From CAWAWP01 sp963841205 (GTDB lineage Bacteria; Chloroflexota; Ktedonobacteria; Ktedonobacterales; JADMIN01), in assembly GCA_963841205.1 (NCBI GenBank), contig CAWJCH010000014.1:124001-188000 (forward strand): 64,000 nucleotides of DNA. The letters run 5' to 3'. A model generated the notes under the pieces. That model had not been told where the DNA came from. It did no database searches and saw nothing but the letters and a program-made list of their open reading frames with translations. The first letter of the stretch is position 1. Each line of letters starts with the position of its first letter. The translations under genes were made by a program, and so were the position numbers. Below, piece after piece: positions 53,574-62,182 of this stretch.

Positions 53574-54413
53574 TCAAGCGAACGGCAGGAACCGTTCGCG
53601 CTCGATGCGCTCGGCGTCGGCGAGCTCGGCTGCGGTGTAGTCGGCGGGGGCGATGATCGCGCCGGGTGCGGCGCTGAGCGCGTGCTCGAAGGCGGCGATC
53701 ACGTCGTCTGCGGGGATGGCGCGACTGGCGGCCTCGTTCAGCGCCGCGACGGCATTGTGCAGGCGCGTGCCAAGGGTCTTGCGCGTGGTGTTGTTGAGGT
53801 CCAGCAGGGTGCCGAGCGCCTTCGGGTCGAAGCGCAGGTGCAGGCCCGTCTGGTACAGAACGCCGGGGCGGCGGCGCACCTGGCAAAGCCCGACGACCTT
53901 GCGCTTGCCGATCACGACCTCCCACGGCGAGAGCGTGCCGAAGCAGGCCAGGCGCAGCGGATCGTCCTTGGCGAGCGCGGGGACGGCGCGCACCTCTTCC
54001 GTCGGGATAGCCCGTGCCTTCGCGGCGCCGAGCTCGTGCAGGGCGACGGTCCACAGCTCGCCGATCCATTGGTACGCGCGGACGACGTCGGTGGTGGCGA
54101 GGGCATGCTCGGCGGGCAGCGCAACGTCCAGGCTCAACAGATCGGCGTTGACAAGCACGGCAGAACCGCCCGAGGTGCGACGATACAAGCGAACCCCGGC
54201 GGCGTGGCAAGCGCCCATGTCCGCCATGCCCGGCTTCTGGCCGTTGCCGAGCACCAGAGCCTGCTCCGCGGGGACATACCAGCGCAGGGCGGACGCGCCG
54301 GTCGCGGCGAGCTGACCGAGGATGGCCTCACCGAGCGCGAGCTGGCGGCCCATCGGCTCGTCGGAGAACGGCAGGCGGCGCCAGGGCGCGGATGGGGTGG
54401 TCATGGGTGACAT
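53574..54413 (-). CDS. Lipoate-protein ligase A family protein
   Basis: 279 residues, start placed at ATG 54413; a later ATG at 54404 is possible. It has LYRRTSGGSAVLVNADLLSL (the RRxSGGG-type lipoyl-AMP site), SPWEVVIGKRKVVGLCQVRR with the conserved Lys, and a C-terminal helical part. Family members attach lipoate or octanoate to E2 and GcvH proteins. Whether this is a lipoate ligase, an octanoyltransferase or a lipoyl-domain amidotransferase cannot be decided. Confidence 0.82.
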   Translation of the reverse strand: MSPMTTPSAPWRRLPFSDEPMGRQLALGEAILGQLAATGASALRWYVPAEQALVLGNGQKPGMADMGACHAAGVRLYRRTSGGSAVLVNADLLSLDVALPAEHALATTDVVRAYQWIGELWTVALHELGAAKARAIPTEEVRAVPALAKDDPLRLACFGTLSPWEVVIGKRKVVGLCQVRRRPGVLYQTGLHLRFDPKALGTLLDLNNTTRKTLGTRLHNAVAALNEAASRAIPADDVIAAFEHALSAAPGAIIAPADYTAAELADAERIERERFLPFA

Positions 54414-55199
54414 CGTATCATGATCGGCGGCCAACGAGCGATAGACCTGCGGGGAGCAGTCCTCATCGTCGCCAAGCTGGCGGCGTACTCGCCGCTCATT
54501 TCGCCGGGCCTAACCTGACGCGCCTCGCAGGATTGGGGAAACTCGTGTCCGCACCTGACCGCCAATGTCCGCCCTTGTCCGTATCCGCGAGCGCCATTCC
54601 CGCACCCGCCTGTGCTATGCTGCCCATGTCCAAACCCTCCCGCCCCCCCCAGTTCATTGACAACCGACACCCCCGTGCGACACCATCGGCGAACGTCAGT
54701 CCATGCCTCGTACGCCAGCGCTTCAGTGCCGCGATCCGCTGCTGCAGCGCCGATGGCGGCGCTCCGAAACCTGCCGAAGAGCGATCAATCGTCGCCCACC
54801 TCTAGGGGGCAGGCCCGCCCCACCCGAAATCCCGCACCGTACGCGCCGCGCACACCGCGCCTCTCCAGCTTCCGCCCGCTCCATCTACCAGCGCTCGTCG
54901 TGCTTGAATCCCCCAACAAAGGACGCACAAACGCAAAAAGCGGAAGGAAACGGAAAGAGATCGCCTACCTCGGCCACCCACTCACAAGCTCTCGTCCCGC
55001 ACAATTCCCCGCCTTCACCAACTTGCCGCCCCGACCCACCAATCCGTCCGAATGCCCGCCCGATGCCACGAAGCCCCATCGTTCCCAGTCCCGCGTCACA
55101 TTTCCGCCCTAGCCATCGCGCGACACCGCTGGCGTCCCCGTCGTATCATGCCAAGGAGCCACCGCGGCGCCACCTCTGCCGCGCGAAAGGAGCACGGCT
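54414..55199. other. 786-base C-rich gap at the start of the composition-shifted block
   Basis: From about 54450 onward the plus strand becomes C-rich (for example a run of C at 54642-54649). The segment 54935-54956 exactly matches, in reverse complement, 22 bases at 24500-24521, and GGATTCAAG follows in both. Long frames in this gap are arginine/serine-rich shadows without ribosome-binding sites. I see no credible gene. Confidence 0.45.
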
Positions 55200-56078
55200 A
55201 TGCCTTTCCCGAACATCCCCAACCTCTCGAATCTCTTCGATCGCCTGCCGCGTTTCGGCACCCAGCTCGGCAACTTCCGCAGCCTCCGCGGCATCAGCAT
55301 CGAGCAGCTCGCCGCCACCGTCAACCTCGCCCCAAGCGCCCTGCGCGACATCGAGGCGGGCAAGCGCCCCGCGCCCTCAAAAGACACCATCCTCGCCATT
55401 GCTGCCGCTCTCACCCTCGACAAGCAAGAGCGCGAGGACCTCCTCGACGCCGCAGATCTCGACTCTCCCATCATCCACGCGCTTGCCGGGCGCCAGCCCG
55501 CCCGCCAGGCACACCCGCCGCTCACCGCCGCCATCTTCGTCTTCCTCATCGCTGACGTGCGCGGCTACACCCATTTCACCCAAGAGCACGGCGATGCCGC
55601 CGCAGCCGCCCTCACCGGGCGCTTCGCCGAGATGGCGCACGCCGTCTGCGAACAGTGGGACGGCCAGGTCGTCGAGGTCCGCGGCGACGAAGTGCTCGCC
55701 GTCTTCGCCTCCGCGCGCCAGGCCGTCCGTGCCGCGCAAGACCTCCAGGCACGCTACGCCGAGGCCGCGGGCCTCCAGCCCGACTGGCCCGCCGGCATCG
55801 GCGTCGGCCTCGACATCGGCGAAGCTGCCCAGGTCGAAGGTGGCTATCGCGGCGCCGCCCTCAACCGAGCCGCGCGACTCTGCAGCCTCGCCGCCGCCGG
55901 CGAAGTGCTCGTCTCCACCGGTGTCGTCTACGTCGCCCCCCAGGTCGACGGCATCACCTTCGTCTCCCGCGGCCAAGAGCAGCTCAAAGGCATCGCCGGT
56001 CCCGTCCCCGTCCTCCTCGCCAAGCCCAGCGCCGTCATCGACTCCGCCGACGCCCCCACTACCGACGCCGAGGACTGA
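55200..56078 (+). CDS. XRE-type helix-turn-helix fused to class III nucleotidyl cyclase domain
   Basis: 292 residues, start ATG with GAAAGGAGCACGGCT upstream. Residues about 20-80 form an XRE-like helix-turn-helix (LGNFRSLRGISIEQLAATVN; LAPSALRDIEAGKRPAPSKD). Residues about 110-275 are a class III cyclase: FLIADVRGYTHFTQEHGD with the first metal Asp, VVEVRGDEVLAVFAS with the second, and GVGLDIGEAAQ...YRGAALNRAARLCSLAAAGE. The combination suggests a DNA-binding protein whose cyclase domain makes or senses cAMP or cGMP. The substrate-specifying residues cannot be judged safely by eye. Confidence 0.85.
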   Translation: MPFPNIPNLSNLFDRLPRFGTQLGNFRSLRGISIEQLAATVNLAPSALRDIEAGKRPAPSKDTILAIAAALTLDKQEREDLLDAADLDSPIIHALAGRQPARQAHPPLTAAIFVFLIADVRGYTHFTQEHGDAAAAALTGRFAEMAHAVCEQWDGQVVEVRGDEVLAVFASARQAVRAAQDLQARYAEAAGLQPDWPAGIGVGLDIGEAAQVEGGYRGAALNRAARLCSLAAAGEVLVSTGVVYVAPQVDGITFVSRGQEQLKGIAGPVPVLLAKPSAVIDSADAPTTDAED

Positions 56079-56140
56079 TCACGCCAAACTGGAGGAAGAG
56101 TATTGGCACGCCATCCTGCCGTCCCGTCGAAGTCCACGAT

Positions 56141-56372
56141 TCCCTCGCCCCACGCCCCCCTTCACTCGCAGGGAAGGCGGGGTCCCCCACGAGTGGGGGC
56201 TTGTAGGGGTTAGGTCCCTCTCCCGGCAAAACCGTGAAACCCGGCAAGAATGGCAATGAGAGCCACCTGCATCTGCCAGATTCGCCCCCGGTAGCAGCGT
56301 CGCTCTGCCTCCCCTGGCCCCGCGGGGAGAGGCGGGTCTCCTGCGTGCGGGGGCTCGCCGGGATGAGGCCCA
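56141..56372. repeat. Two copies (6 and 7) of the dispersed palindromic repeat, filling the 56079-56435 gap
   Basis: Copy 6 at 56141-56219 (CCCCCCTTCACTCGCAGGGA, GGCGGGGTCCCCCACGAGTG, GGGGCTTGTAGGGGTTAGGT) and copy 7 at 56303-56372 (CCCCTGGCCCCGCGGGGAGA, GGCGGGTCTCCTGCGTGCGG, GGGCTCGCCGGGATGAGG). They are directly repeated with about 80 bases between, suggesting insertion of one next to the other. Confidence 0.55.
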
Positions 56373-56435
56373 CGTCGGGATTCGCCCCGGCATTCACGCC
56401 GAGAAGCCCAGGAACCTCGCGAAAGGCCCGCAACC

Positions 56436-57045
56436 ATGCCACCCGACAACGCCCCCAGCAACTCCCGCAAGCCGCCCTTCGTCCCCGCGACTGAAGAGCA
56501 GATCCTCGCCGCTGGCGTCGGCAACGTCCCGCGGAGCAGCGGCCCCATCGTCATCGCCGACTACGATCCCGCCTGGCCGCGCCTCTACGCCCGCGAGGCC
56601 GAGCGCGTCCACGCCATCCTGGGCGATCGCGTCGTCCTGCTCGAACACGTCGGCTCGACCTCCGTCCCCGGACTCGCCGCCAAGCCGCGGATCGACATCC
56701 TGCTCGTCGTCGCCGACTCCGCCGACGAACCGGCCTACGTCGCCCCGCTAGAGGCCGCCGGCTACGTGCTCGCAATACGCGAGGCGGACTGGCACCAGCA
56801 TCGCCTGCTCAGAGGCCCAGACGCCGACATCAACCTGCACGTCTTCTCGCCGGGCAGCCCGAGATCGACCGCATGCTGCGCTTCCGCGACTGGCTCCGCA
56901 CCCACGACGACGACCGCGCCCTCTACGAGCGCACCAAGCGCGACCTCGCCCGTAGAGAGTGGAAGTATGTCCAGAACTATGCCGACGCCAAGACCGAGGT
57001 AGTCGAAGAGATCCTCGCCCGCGCCCGACACGGATCAGCCTAATG
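56436..57045 (+). pseudogene. GrpB/UPF0157-family protein with a one-base frameshift
   Basis: Begins MPPDNAPSNSRKPPFVPATE. It carries the GrpB pattern IVIADYDPAWPRLYAREAER, VVLLEHVGSTSVPGLAAKPR with the nucleotidyltransferase-like GSTSVPGL, IDILLVV and NLHVFSPGS. Near 56860 one base is missing; adding it gives EIDRMLRFRDWLRTHDDDRA, continuing to a natural TAA at 57043-57045. The full protein would be about 203 residues. The family is related to nucleotidyltransferases and is often fused to dephospho-CoA kinase; its activity is uncertain. Confidence 0.8.
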
Positions 57046-57068
57046 AACGTAGGACGCTCCGTCGCAGC

Positions 57069-57203
57069 TCAGCGCGTCACCTGCGCCACGCCGATGATCA
57101 CGATCAGCGCCGCCACGATGACGACCACCACCGCCATCGGCAACATCGGCCCCCGCGACCCAGCGGGATCCCGACCGTCGCGCACCCCTGAATTCATTGA
57201 CAT
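57069..57203 (-). CDS. Small single-helix membrane protein
   Basis: 44 residues from ATG at 57203 (MSMNSGVRDGRDPAGSRGPM) followed by a clear hydrophobic helix (LPMAVVVVIVAALIVIIGVA) and a short charged end. The composition and single helix look like a genuine small membrane protein, but the ribosome-binding site (AAAGGG, 9 bases upstream) is only fair and the length gives little support. It is the only minus-strand candidate in the C-rich block. Confidence 0.4.
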   Translation of the reverse strand: MSMNSGVRDGRDPAGSRGPMLPMAVVVVIVAALIVIIGVAQVTR

Positions 57204-57549
57204 AAGTGCGACCCTTTCAGGAGGCCACATCGCAAGATATATACCCTCGCTTCCCATTGCCGTTTCGCTCGGCCACGCGTCGCACCGCCGATCCTGCTCC
57301 GAGCTCGCCTCGCGCCACCGGCCAACTCGGCCTGATATCGATTCCATTCAGTCTCTTGAGCGCCTCGCCCAGCACGATTACCCCCTCACCTGAAAGCCGG
57401 GGAGCAGCCACAACGCCTACAACCTGCCGCAACCGCATGAATCCGCCCTCCGCTGCCAGCCCGCTCCCTTGACAGTCCCTCAGCCGCCGACTACGCTTTC
57501 GCCACCCGCCCAATGCTGACCATCCCCCAACCGCGAGAGGAGGCCCCCG
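57204..57549. other. 346-base gap upstream of the aldolase-like gene
   Basis: No repeat copy, hairpin or gene with a credible start was seen. It is C-rich on the plus strand like the neighbouring genes. Confidence 0.4.
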
Positions 57550-58788
57550 ATGCTCCAGCAGCAGCGCAGTTCAGCACCTGCCGCGCCCGCCCCGGCACCC
57601 ATGCGCGACTACGCCTACTACCAAGCCGCCCTCGCCGGTCAGCGCATGCCCTTCGCTTACCTCGACCTCGACCTCCTCGACGCCAACATCCAGGCCATCC
57701 TCGCCCGCGCCGGTGACAAGCGCATCCGCCTCGCCTCCAAGTCGCTGCGCAGCGTTGCCGTGATCCGTCGCATCCTCGCCGCCGACCCACGCATCCAGGG
57801 GCTGATGTGCTTCACCGTCGCCGAGGCCATCTGGCTCGCCAGCCAGGGCTTCACGGATCTGCTGCTGGGCTATCCCGTCGCCAACCCCGCCGACTACGCC
57901 GACGTCGCCCGCGCCACCGCCGACGGTGCCCAGATCACCCTGATGGTCGATAGCCTCGCCCATGTCGAGCGCGCGGAGGCCGCCGCCACCGCAGCCGGGG
58001 TGCGCCTGCCGCTCTGCCTGGACCTCGACATGTCGCTGGACGTGCCTGGCCTGCATTTCGGCCCCTGGCGCTCGCCACTCCGCTCCGCGGCGGAGGCCCG
58101 CCCGGTCGCCGAGCGCATCCTCGCCTCGCCCCACCTCACGCTGGACGGCATCATGGGCTACGAGGGCCAGATCGCCGGGGTCGGCGATTCCGTCCCGGGC
58201 CAACCCTTCAAGAACGCGTTGATACGCCGACTGAAGGCCCGCTCCATCCGCGAGGTCGCTCGCCGTCGCGCCGAGCTGACCGCCCTGATCGCCTCGCTCG
58301 GCGGCACCCTCCGCTTCGTCAACGGCGGCGGCACCGGCAGCATGAAGTCCACCCGCGCCGAGTCGCCCGTCACCGAGATCACCGTCGGCTCCGGCTTCTA
58401 CTCGCCCACCCTCTTCGACGCCTACCAAGACTTCCGCTACGCCCCCGCCGCGGGCTTCGCCGTCGAGATCGTCCGCCGCCCCAGCCCTGGCCGCTACACC
58501 TGCCTCGGCGGCGGCTACATCGCCTCCGGCCCCGCCGGACCCGACCGCCTGCCGAAGCCCGTCCTCCCGCCCGGCGCCACCCTCGAACCCCTCGAAGGCG
58601 CCGGCGAGGTCCAGACCCCCGTACGCTACAGCGGCCCGATCCCCCTCGACCTCGGCGACCCCATCTTCTTCCGCCACGCCAAGGCTGGCGAGCTCTGCGA
58701 GCGCTTCAGCCACCTGCTGCTCGTCTCCAACGGCGCCGTCACCGACCGCGCCACCACCTATCGCGGCGATGGCCAAACCTTCCTGTAA
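57550..58788 (+). CDS. PLP-dependent D-threonine aldolase / D-serine dehydratase-like enzyme
   Basis: 412 residues, start ATG with GAGAGGAGGCCCCCG upstream. It has the alanine-racemase-type N-terminal barrel: YLDLDLLDANIQAILARAGD, IRLASKSLRSVAVIRRILAA with the PLP-binding Lys, CFTVAEAIWLASQGFTDLLL, and a metal/PLP part with FVNGGGTGSMKSTRAE. A C-terminal domain carries FFRHAKAGELCERFSHLLLV, typical of the D-threonine aldolase/D-serine dehydratase fold where His and Cys bind a metal. The substrate is a D-hydroxy amino acid by family, but not certain. Confidence 0.88.
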   Translation: MLQQQRSSAPAAPAPAPMRDYAYYQAALAGQRMPFAYLDLDLLDANIQAILARAGDKRIRLASKSLRSVAVIRRILAADPRIQGLMCFTVAEAIWLASQGFTDLLLGYPVANPADYADVARATADGAQITLMVDSLAHVERAEAAATAAGVRLPLCLDLDMSLDVPGLHFGPWRSPLRSAAEARPVAERILASPHLTLDGIMGYEGQIAGVGDSVPGQPFKNALIRRLKARSIREVARRRAELTALIASLGGTLRFVNGGGTGSMKSTRAESPVTEITVGSGFYSPTLFDAYQDFRYAPAAGFAVEIVRRPSPGRYTCLGGGYIASGPAGPDRLPKPVLPPGATLEPLEGAGEVQTPVRYSGPIPLDLGDPIFFRHAKAGELCERFSHLLLVSNGAVTDRATTYRGDGQTFL

Positions 58789-58814
58789 AGACAAGAGGGG
58801 CTGCGGAGATGTTC

Positions 58815-58965
58815 AACACGGAGGTCACGGAGTTGAAACGGAGGGCGCTGGAGAAGATAGTCCAAGACGCGATTCTATTGACACGCATTGTCCCTACAAC
58901 GGTGGGTGCGGCATAGCCTTGTTCGCTCCGTTTCAACTCCGTTTCAACTCCGTGTCCTCCGTGTT
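58815..58965. repeat. Inverted repeat pair flanking the promoter region of the lactone oxidase gene
   Basis: AACACGGAGGTCACGGAGTT-GAAACGGAG at 58815-58843 is the reverse complement of a sequence at 58926-58965 with two copies of TTTCAACTCCG in tandem. The arms could form a long stem around 80 bases. Such ACACGGAGG/ACGGAG repeats resemble dispersed intergenic repeats known in several bacterial groups. It lies between the aldolase-like and lactone oxidase genes. Confidence 0.6.
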
Positions 58966-58988
58966 ACAGTTCTGAGTCTCCGAGAGGG

Positions 58989-61322
58989 ATGAGTATGGCG
59001 ACGACGATAAAGGGTGGACGCTGGCGCAACTGGTCCGGCTCGGTAGACTTCAAGCCGCGCGAGGTCGCCACGCCCCGCAGCGTGGATGAGCTTGCGCGCA
59101 CCGTCGCGGAGTACGCTCGTACGGGCCGCCATATGCGCGTGACCGGCTCCGGCCACTCCTTCACCCCGCTGGTCCGCACCGACGACGTCCTGCTCTCGAT
59201 GGCCGGCCTCTCAGGCATTACCGCCGTCAACGCGGAGCGCGGGACCGTCACCGTCCTCGGCGGCACGCCCCTCAAAAAGCTCGGCGACGACCTGCTGGCG
59301 CGCGGCCTCGCCCAAGAGAACCTCGGCGACATCGACGTGCAGACCATCACCGGCGCGCTCAGCACGGGCACGCATGGCACCGGCCTCGGCTTCGGCACCC
59401 TCTCCACCCAGATCGCCGGCCTCACCCTCGTCACCGCCTCAGGCGACGTGCTGGAGCTCTCACCAGAGCGCGACCCGGACACCTTCAAGGCCGCGCAGGT
59501 CTCGCTCGGCGCGCTCGGCGTCGTCGCGTCCGTCACGTTGCGCGTCGTCCCCGCCAAGCGCCTGCGCTACCAGACGCGACGTGAGCGGTTGGAGAGCTGT
59601 CTGGCGAACTACATGCAGTACAGCCGCGAGAATGCCCACTTCGAGTTCTACTGGTTCCCGTACACCAAATGGACCCAGGCTAAGCTCACCAACGAGACCA
59701 CCGACAAGCCCACCGGCTCGAACCTCGGCAGCGAGCTAAACCGCGTCGTGTTGGAGAACGGCGTCTTCTGGCTGCTCTCCGAGATCAGCCGCGCGATCCC
59801 GCCGCTCAGCCCGGCGATGTGCAGGGCCTCCACACTCGGCATCGCCTCCACCACCGCCGTGGACTACAGCCACCACATCTACGCCACCCCGCGCGCCGTG
59901 CGCTTCCAGGAGATGGAGTACAACATCCCCATCGAGCGCTTCGCCGAGGTGATGCGCGAGATCGACCAACGCATCACCAGGGGCAAGTTTCGCGTCAACT
60001 TCCCACTGGAGTGCCGCTTCGTCAAAGGCGACGACATCTGGCTCAGCCCGGCCTACGGGCGCGACTCCGCCTATATCGCCGCCCATATGTTCAAGGGCAT
60101 GCCCTACGAGGAGTACTTCGCCGCGCTGGAGGAGATCTACCAGCGCTACGACGGACGCCCGCACTGGGGCAAGCTCCACACTCTCACCGCCGCGACGCTC
60201 TCACAGCGCTACCCCCATTGGGACGACTTCCGCCGCGTCCGCGCCGCCCTCGACCCCAACGGCGTCTTCCTCAACGACTACCTCCGCGCCCTCCTCGACG
60301 CCGATGCCCCCGTCGCCGCAGCGGCCATCCCAGCGACGCCCGTCGCTATGCCAGAGACCACGCCTCCCGACGCACCATACACTGCGCCCGCCAGCGCACC
60401 TGAGCCGTCCTCGGCGGGCGCGCCGGAGGCCACACCAGCGAGCGCACTGGCCAGCATACCAGCGGCAGCGCCAACGAATCCGGCTGAGATGCCACGAGCC
60501 AGCGCGCCGGCCGTCGCGGTGAGGTTGGTGCCTGTCCTCAGCCCAGTCACGGCAACGGCGAACCCGTCTCAACGCGGTCCGCGAGAGGACGACGTGGCGG
60601 CAACGCCCGGCGCACCCGGCTCCTCCATAGCTGGCGGATCAGTGGGCGATGTAGTGGCGAACGAGGGCGTGCCGTTCAAGCCAGGCTGGTGGGGCACCGA
60701 CCTGGGGCGCTATCGCGCCTGCGACGGCACGTACTGCTTCTTCCCCTACGAAAGCCTGCCGCCCTTGACGAACTTCGACGGCACGCTGAGTTGGCTCGGC
60801 GCGCTGCCCGACCACCTCGACCACGAGATGGAGGTGCATCGCAACGATCCCTCCGAGCGCGGCCAGATCGACGCCCTCGCGGGGCAGGCGCGGCAGCTCG
60901 GCCTCACCCTGCCGCCCGCCTTCGTCGAGTTGATGGGATCGTCCGAGCTGCAGGATCGCATTCCTTCCTGTACCGCCTGCTATTTCAAGCTCTCGGAGCG
61001 CATCATCCCCTGCCCCGCCTCCGAGCAGGGCTACATCCTCCGCTTCCTCAACGACCAGCAGGACGTGTTGCTCTGGTATCTCTACCTCACCCCAGGCGAC
61101 GCCCGCGTGATCGTCTCGCCCTATGAGCTGGACGACGGCGAGGAGCTGACCGACGTTGGTCGCTCGAACGTCCTCTCGCAGAGCGTCGTCTGCGCCCCTA
61201 CCTTCGACGAATTCATCTACCGCTTCTGGCTGGAGAACACCATCTGGTTCAAGCTCAACGAGACAGGCGCCACCTTCACGCCCGACGAGCAAGCCTACCT
61301 CGACCACTACGCTCAGGCGTAA
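58989..61322 (+). CDS. FAD-dependent aldonolactone oxidase fused to a SUKH-like domain
   Basis: 777 residues. Residues 1-440 are a sugar-lactone oxidase: VTGSGHSFTPLVRTDDVLLS with the flavin-linking His region, STGTHGTGLGFGTLS, the ALO-type HWGKLHTLTAATLSQRYPHW and LDPNGVFLNDYLRALL. Residues about 445-550 are an Ala/Pro/Thr-rich linker. The C-terminal 220 residues contain LGLTLPPAFVELMGSSELQD and LWYLYLTPGDARVIVSPYEL, which resemble a SUKH (SMI1/KNR4) domain. The oxidase part normally forms an aldonic lactone product with H2O2; the fusion is unusual. Starts at 58989 or 58995 are equivalent in context. Confidence 0.8.
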   Translation: MSMATTIKGGRWRNWSGSVDFKPREVATPRSVDELARTVAEYARTGRHMRVTGSGHSFTPLVRTDDVLLSMAGLSGITAVNAERGTVTVLGGTPLKKLGDDLLARGLAQENLGDIDVQTITGALSTGTHGTGLGFGTLSTQIAGLTLVTASGDVLELSPERDPDTFKAAQVSLGALGVVASVTLRVVPAKRLRYQTRRERLESCLANYMQYSRENAHFEFYWFPYTKWTQAKLTNETTDKPTGSNLGSELNRVVLENGVFWLLSEISRAIPPLSPAMCRASTLGIASTTAVDYSHHIYATPRAVRFQEMEYNIPIERFAEVMREIDQRITRGKFRVNFPLECRFVKGDDIWLSPAYGRDSAYIAAHMFKGMPYEEYFAALEEIYQRYDGRPHWGKLHTLTAATLSQRYPHWDDFRRVRAALDPNGVFLNDYLRALLDADAPVAAAAIPATPVAMPETTPPDAPYTAPASAPEPSSAGAPEATPASALASIPAAAPTNPAEMPRASAPAVAVRLVPVLSPVTATANPSQRGPREDDVAATPGAPGSSIAGGSVGDVVANEGVPFKPGWWGTDLGRYRACDGTYCFFPYESLPPLTNFDGTLSWLGALPDHLDHEMEVHRNDPSERGQIDALAGQARQLGLTLPPAFVELMGSSELQDRIPSCTACYFKLSERIIPCPASEQGYILRFLNDQQDVLLWYLYLTPGDARVIVSPYELDDGEELTDVGRSNVLSQSVVCAPTFDEFIYRFWLENTIWFKLNETGATFTPDEQAYLDHYAQA

Positions 61323-61482
61323 GGAGAGAGGCGGAGAGTTCACCCGCAAAGACGCGAAGAGCGCAATGGCCCGCAAAGAGGAGTGTCACGATTCCGCGTG
61401 GGCGCCTAACAGCTGAGCACGGGCACATGGGGTCTCAGCATGTGACGCGCGTTCAGCCCACGGCGCGGAAACTGATCTGCAC

Positions 61483-62070
61483 CTAGGCGGGGCCGGCGCG
61501 ATCAGCTTCGAAGATGGCCTGCCAGGCACCTGTGCGGACCTGATAAGCCGCGATGTTGAGCTTGCCGACGACGGCGGGGGCCAGGCCGACGAAGTGGTAG
61601 ATCGCTGCGTCGCCCTCACCCTCGATCCACGTGAGGAGGACATTGGCGTTGGGGTCACCATACTGTTCGTTGAGGAGTGCGAGGGCGGCGCGCGTGGCGG
61701 CGGCGCGGTCGGCGCGGTTGAGGCGGCGCCAGATCGAGCCGTGGGGATCGTATGGCACCTGCGGCAGGCGCTCGCCGGTGACGGTCAGCTCGACGGCCCA
61801 CCACTGTGGCCTCGGCAGCCGGTAGGGGAGGCTGACGACCAGCTCTTCATCGCTGAGGGTGACGAAGAGCCCGCCAGCGGATTGATCGAACCACTGGCGG
61901 TACTCGCGCTCGACGAACGTGCGGACCCGCTCGGCCTCGGGTCCAGTGACGGAGAGGCCCTCCTCCTCGGTCCACGAGAGCACGGCCAGAGCCCGCTCGG
62001 CGAACTCTACGCCACTGCCGACGAGGATGCGCATGGAGGCCAGCCCTTCGTTGCGGACGCCGAGCCACAC
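61483..62070 (-). CDS. Hypothetical protein
   Basis: 195 residues from a GTG at 62070 (AVWLGVRNEG follows), chosen because a consensus promoter lies at 62099-62127; ATG 62034 is an alternative. The sequence contains GVEFAERALAVLSWTEEEG, RTFVEREYRQWFDQSAGGLF, ELVVSLPYRLPRPQWWAVEL and a C-terminal LAPAVVGKLNIAAYQVRTGA. It is soluble and mixed alpha/beta. I do not recognise a family. Plus-strand composition is G-rich again here, unlike the block 54.4-61.3 kb. Confidence 0.6.
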   Translation of the reverse strand: MWLGVRNEGLASMRILVGSGVEFAERALAVLSWTEEEGLSVTGPEAERVRTFVEREYRQWFDQSAGGLFVTLSDEELVVSLPYRLPRPQWWAVELTVTGERLPQVPYDPHGSIWRRLNRADRAAATRAALALLNEQYGDPNANVLLTWIEGEGDAAIYHFVGLAPAVVGKLNIAAYQVRTGAWQAIFEADRAGPA

Positions 62071-62098
62071 GGCCCGCGTCGCATCTCCACTCGGCGGG

Positions 62099-62127
62099 AT
62101 GCTACGCCAGGGCCCGCACCCTGTCAA
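62099..62127 (-). promoter_or_regulatory. Consensus sigma-70 promoter on the minus strand
   Basis: On the minus strand TTGACA (62127-62122) and TAGCAT (62104-62099) are exactly 17 bases apart. The -10 box ends 28 bases before the GTG start of the hypothetical gene 61483-62070. Confidence 0.6.
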
Positions 62128-62182
62128 GGGATGGTGCGGCGATGCCCCCTCCGAGCGACTGTGGGCTGGACGCCGATGTATC

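Noticed and set aside
54400..54500. Replication terminus at the composition switch
   Set aside because: The plus strand becomes C-rich at 54.4 kb but returns to G-rich near 61.5 kb, so an inverted or foreign block explains it better.
54703..56259. Long plus-strand frame rich in Ser/Pro/Arg
   Set aside because: It is a shadow of the C-rich block and overlaps the HTH-cyclase gene in another phase; it has no ribosome-binding site and no recognisable domain.
57571..58794. Long minus-strand frame opposite the aldolase-like gene
   Set aside because: It is Gly/Ala/Asp-rich low-information sequence produced by the complementary strand; the plus-strand frame has clear PLP-enzyme motifs.
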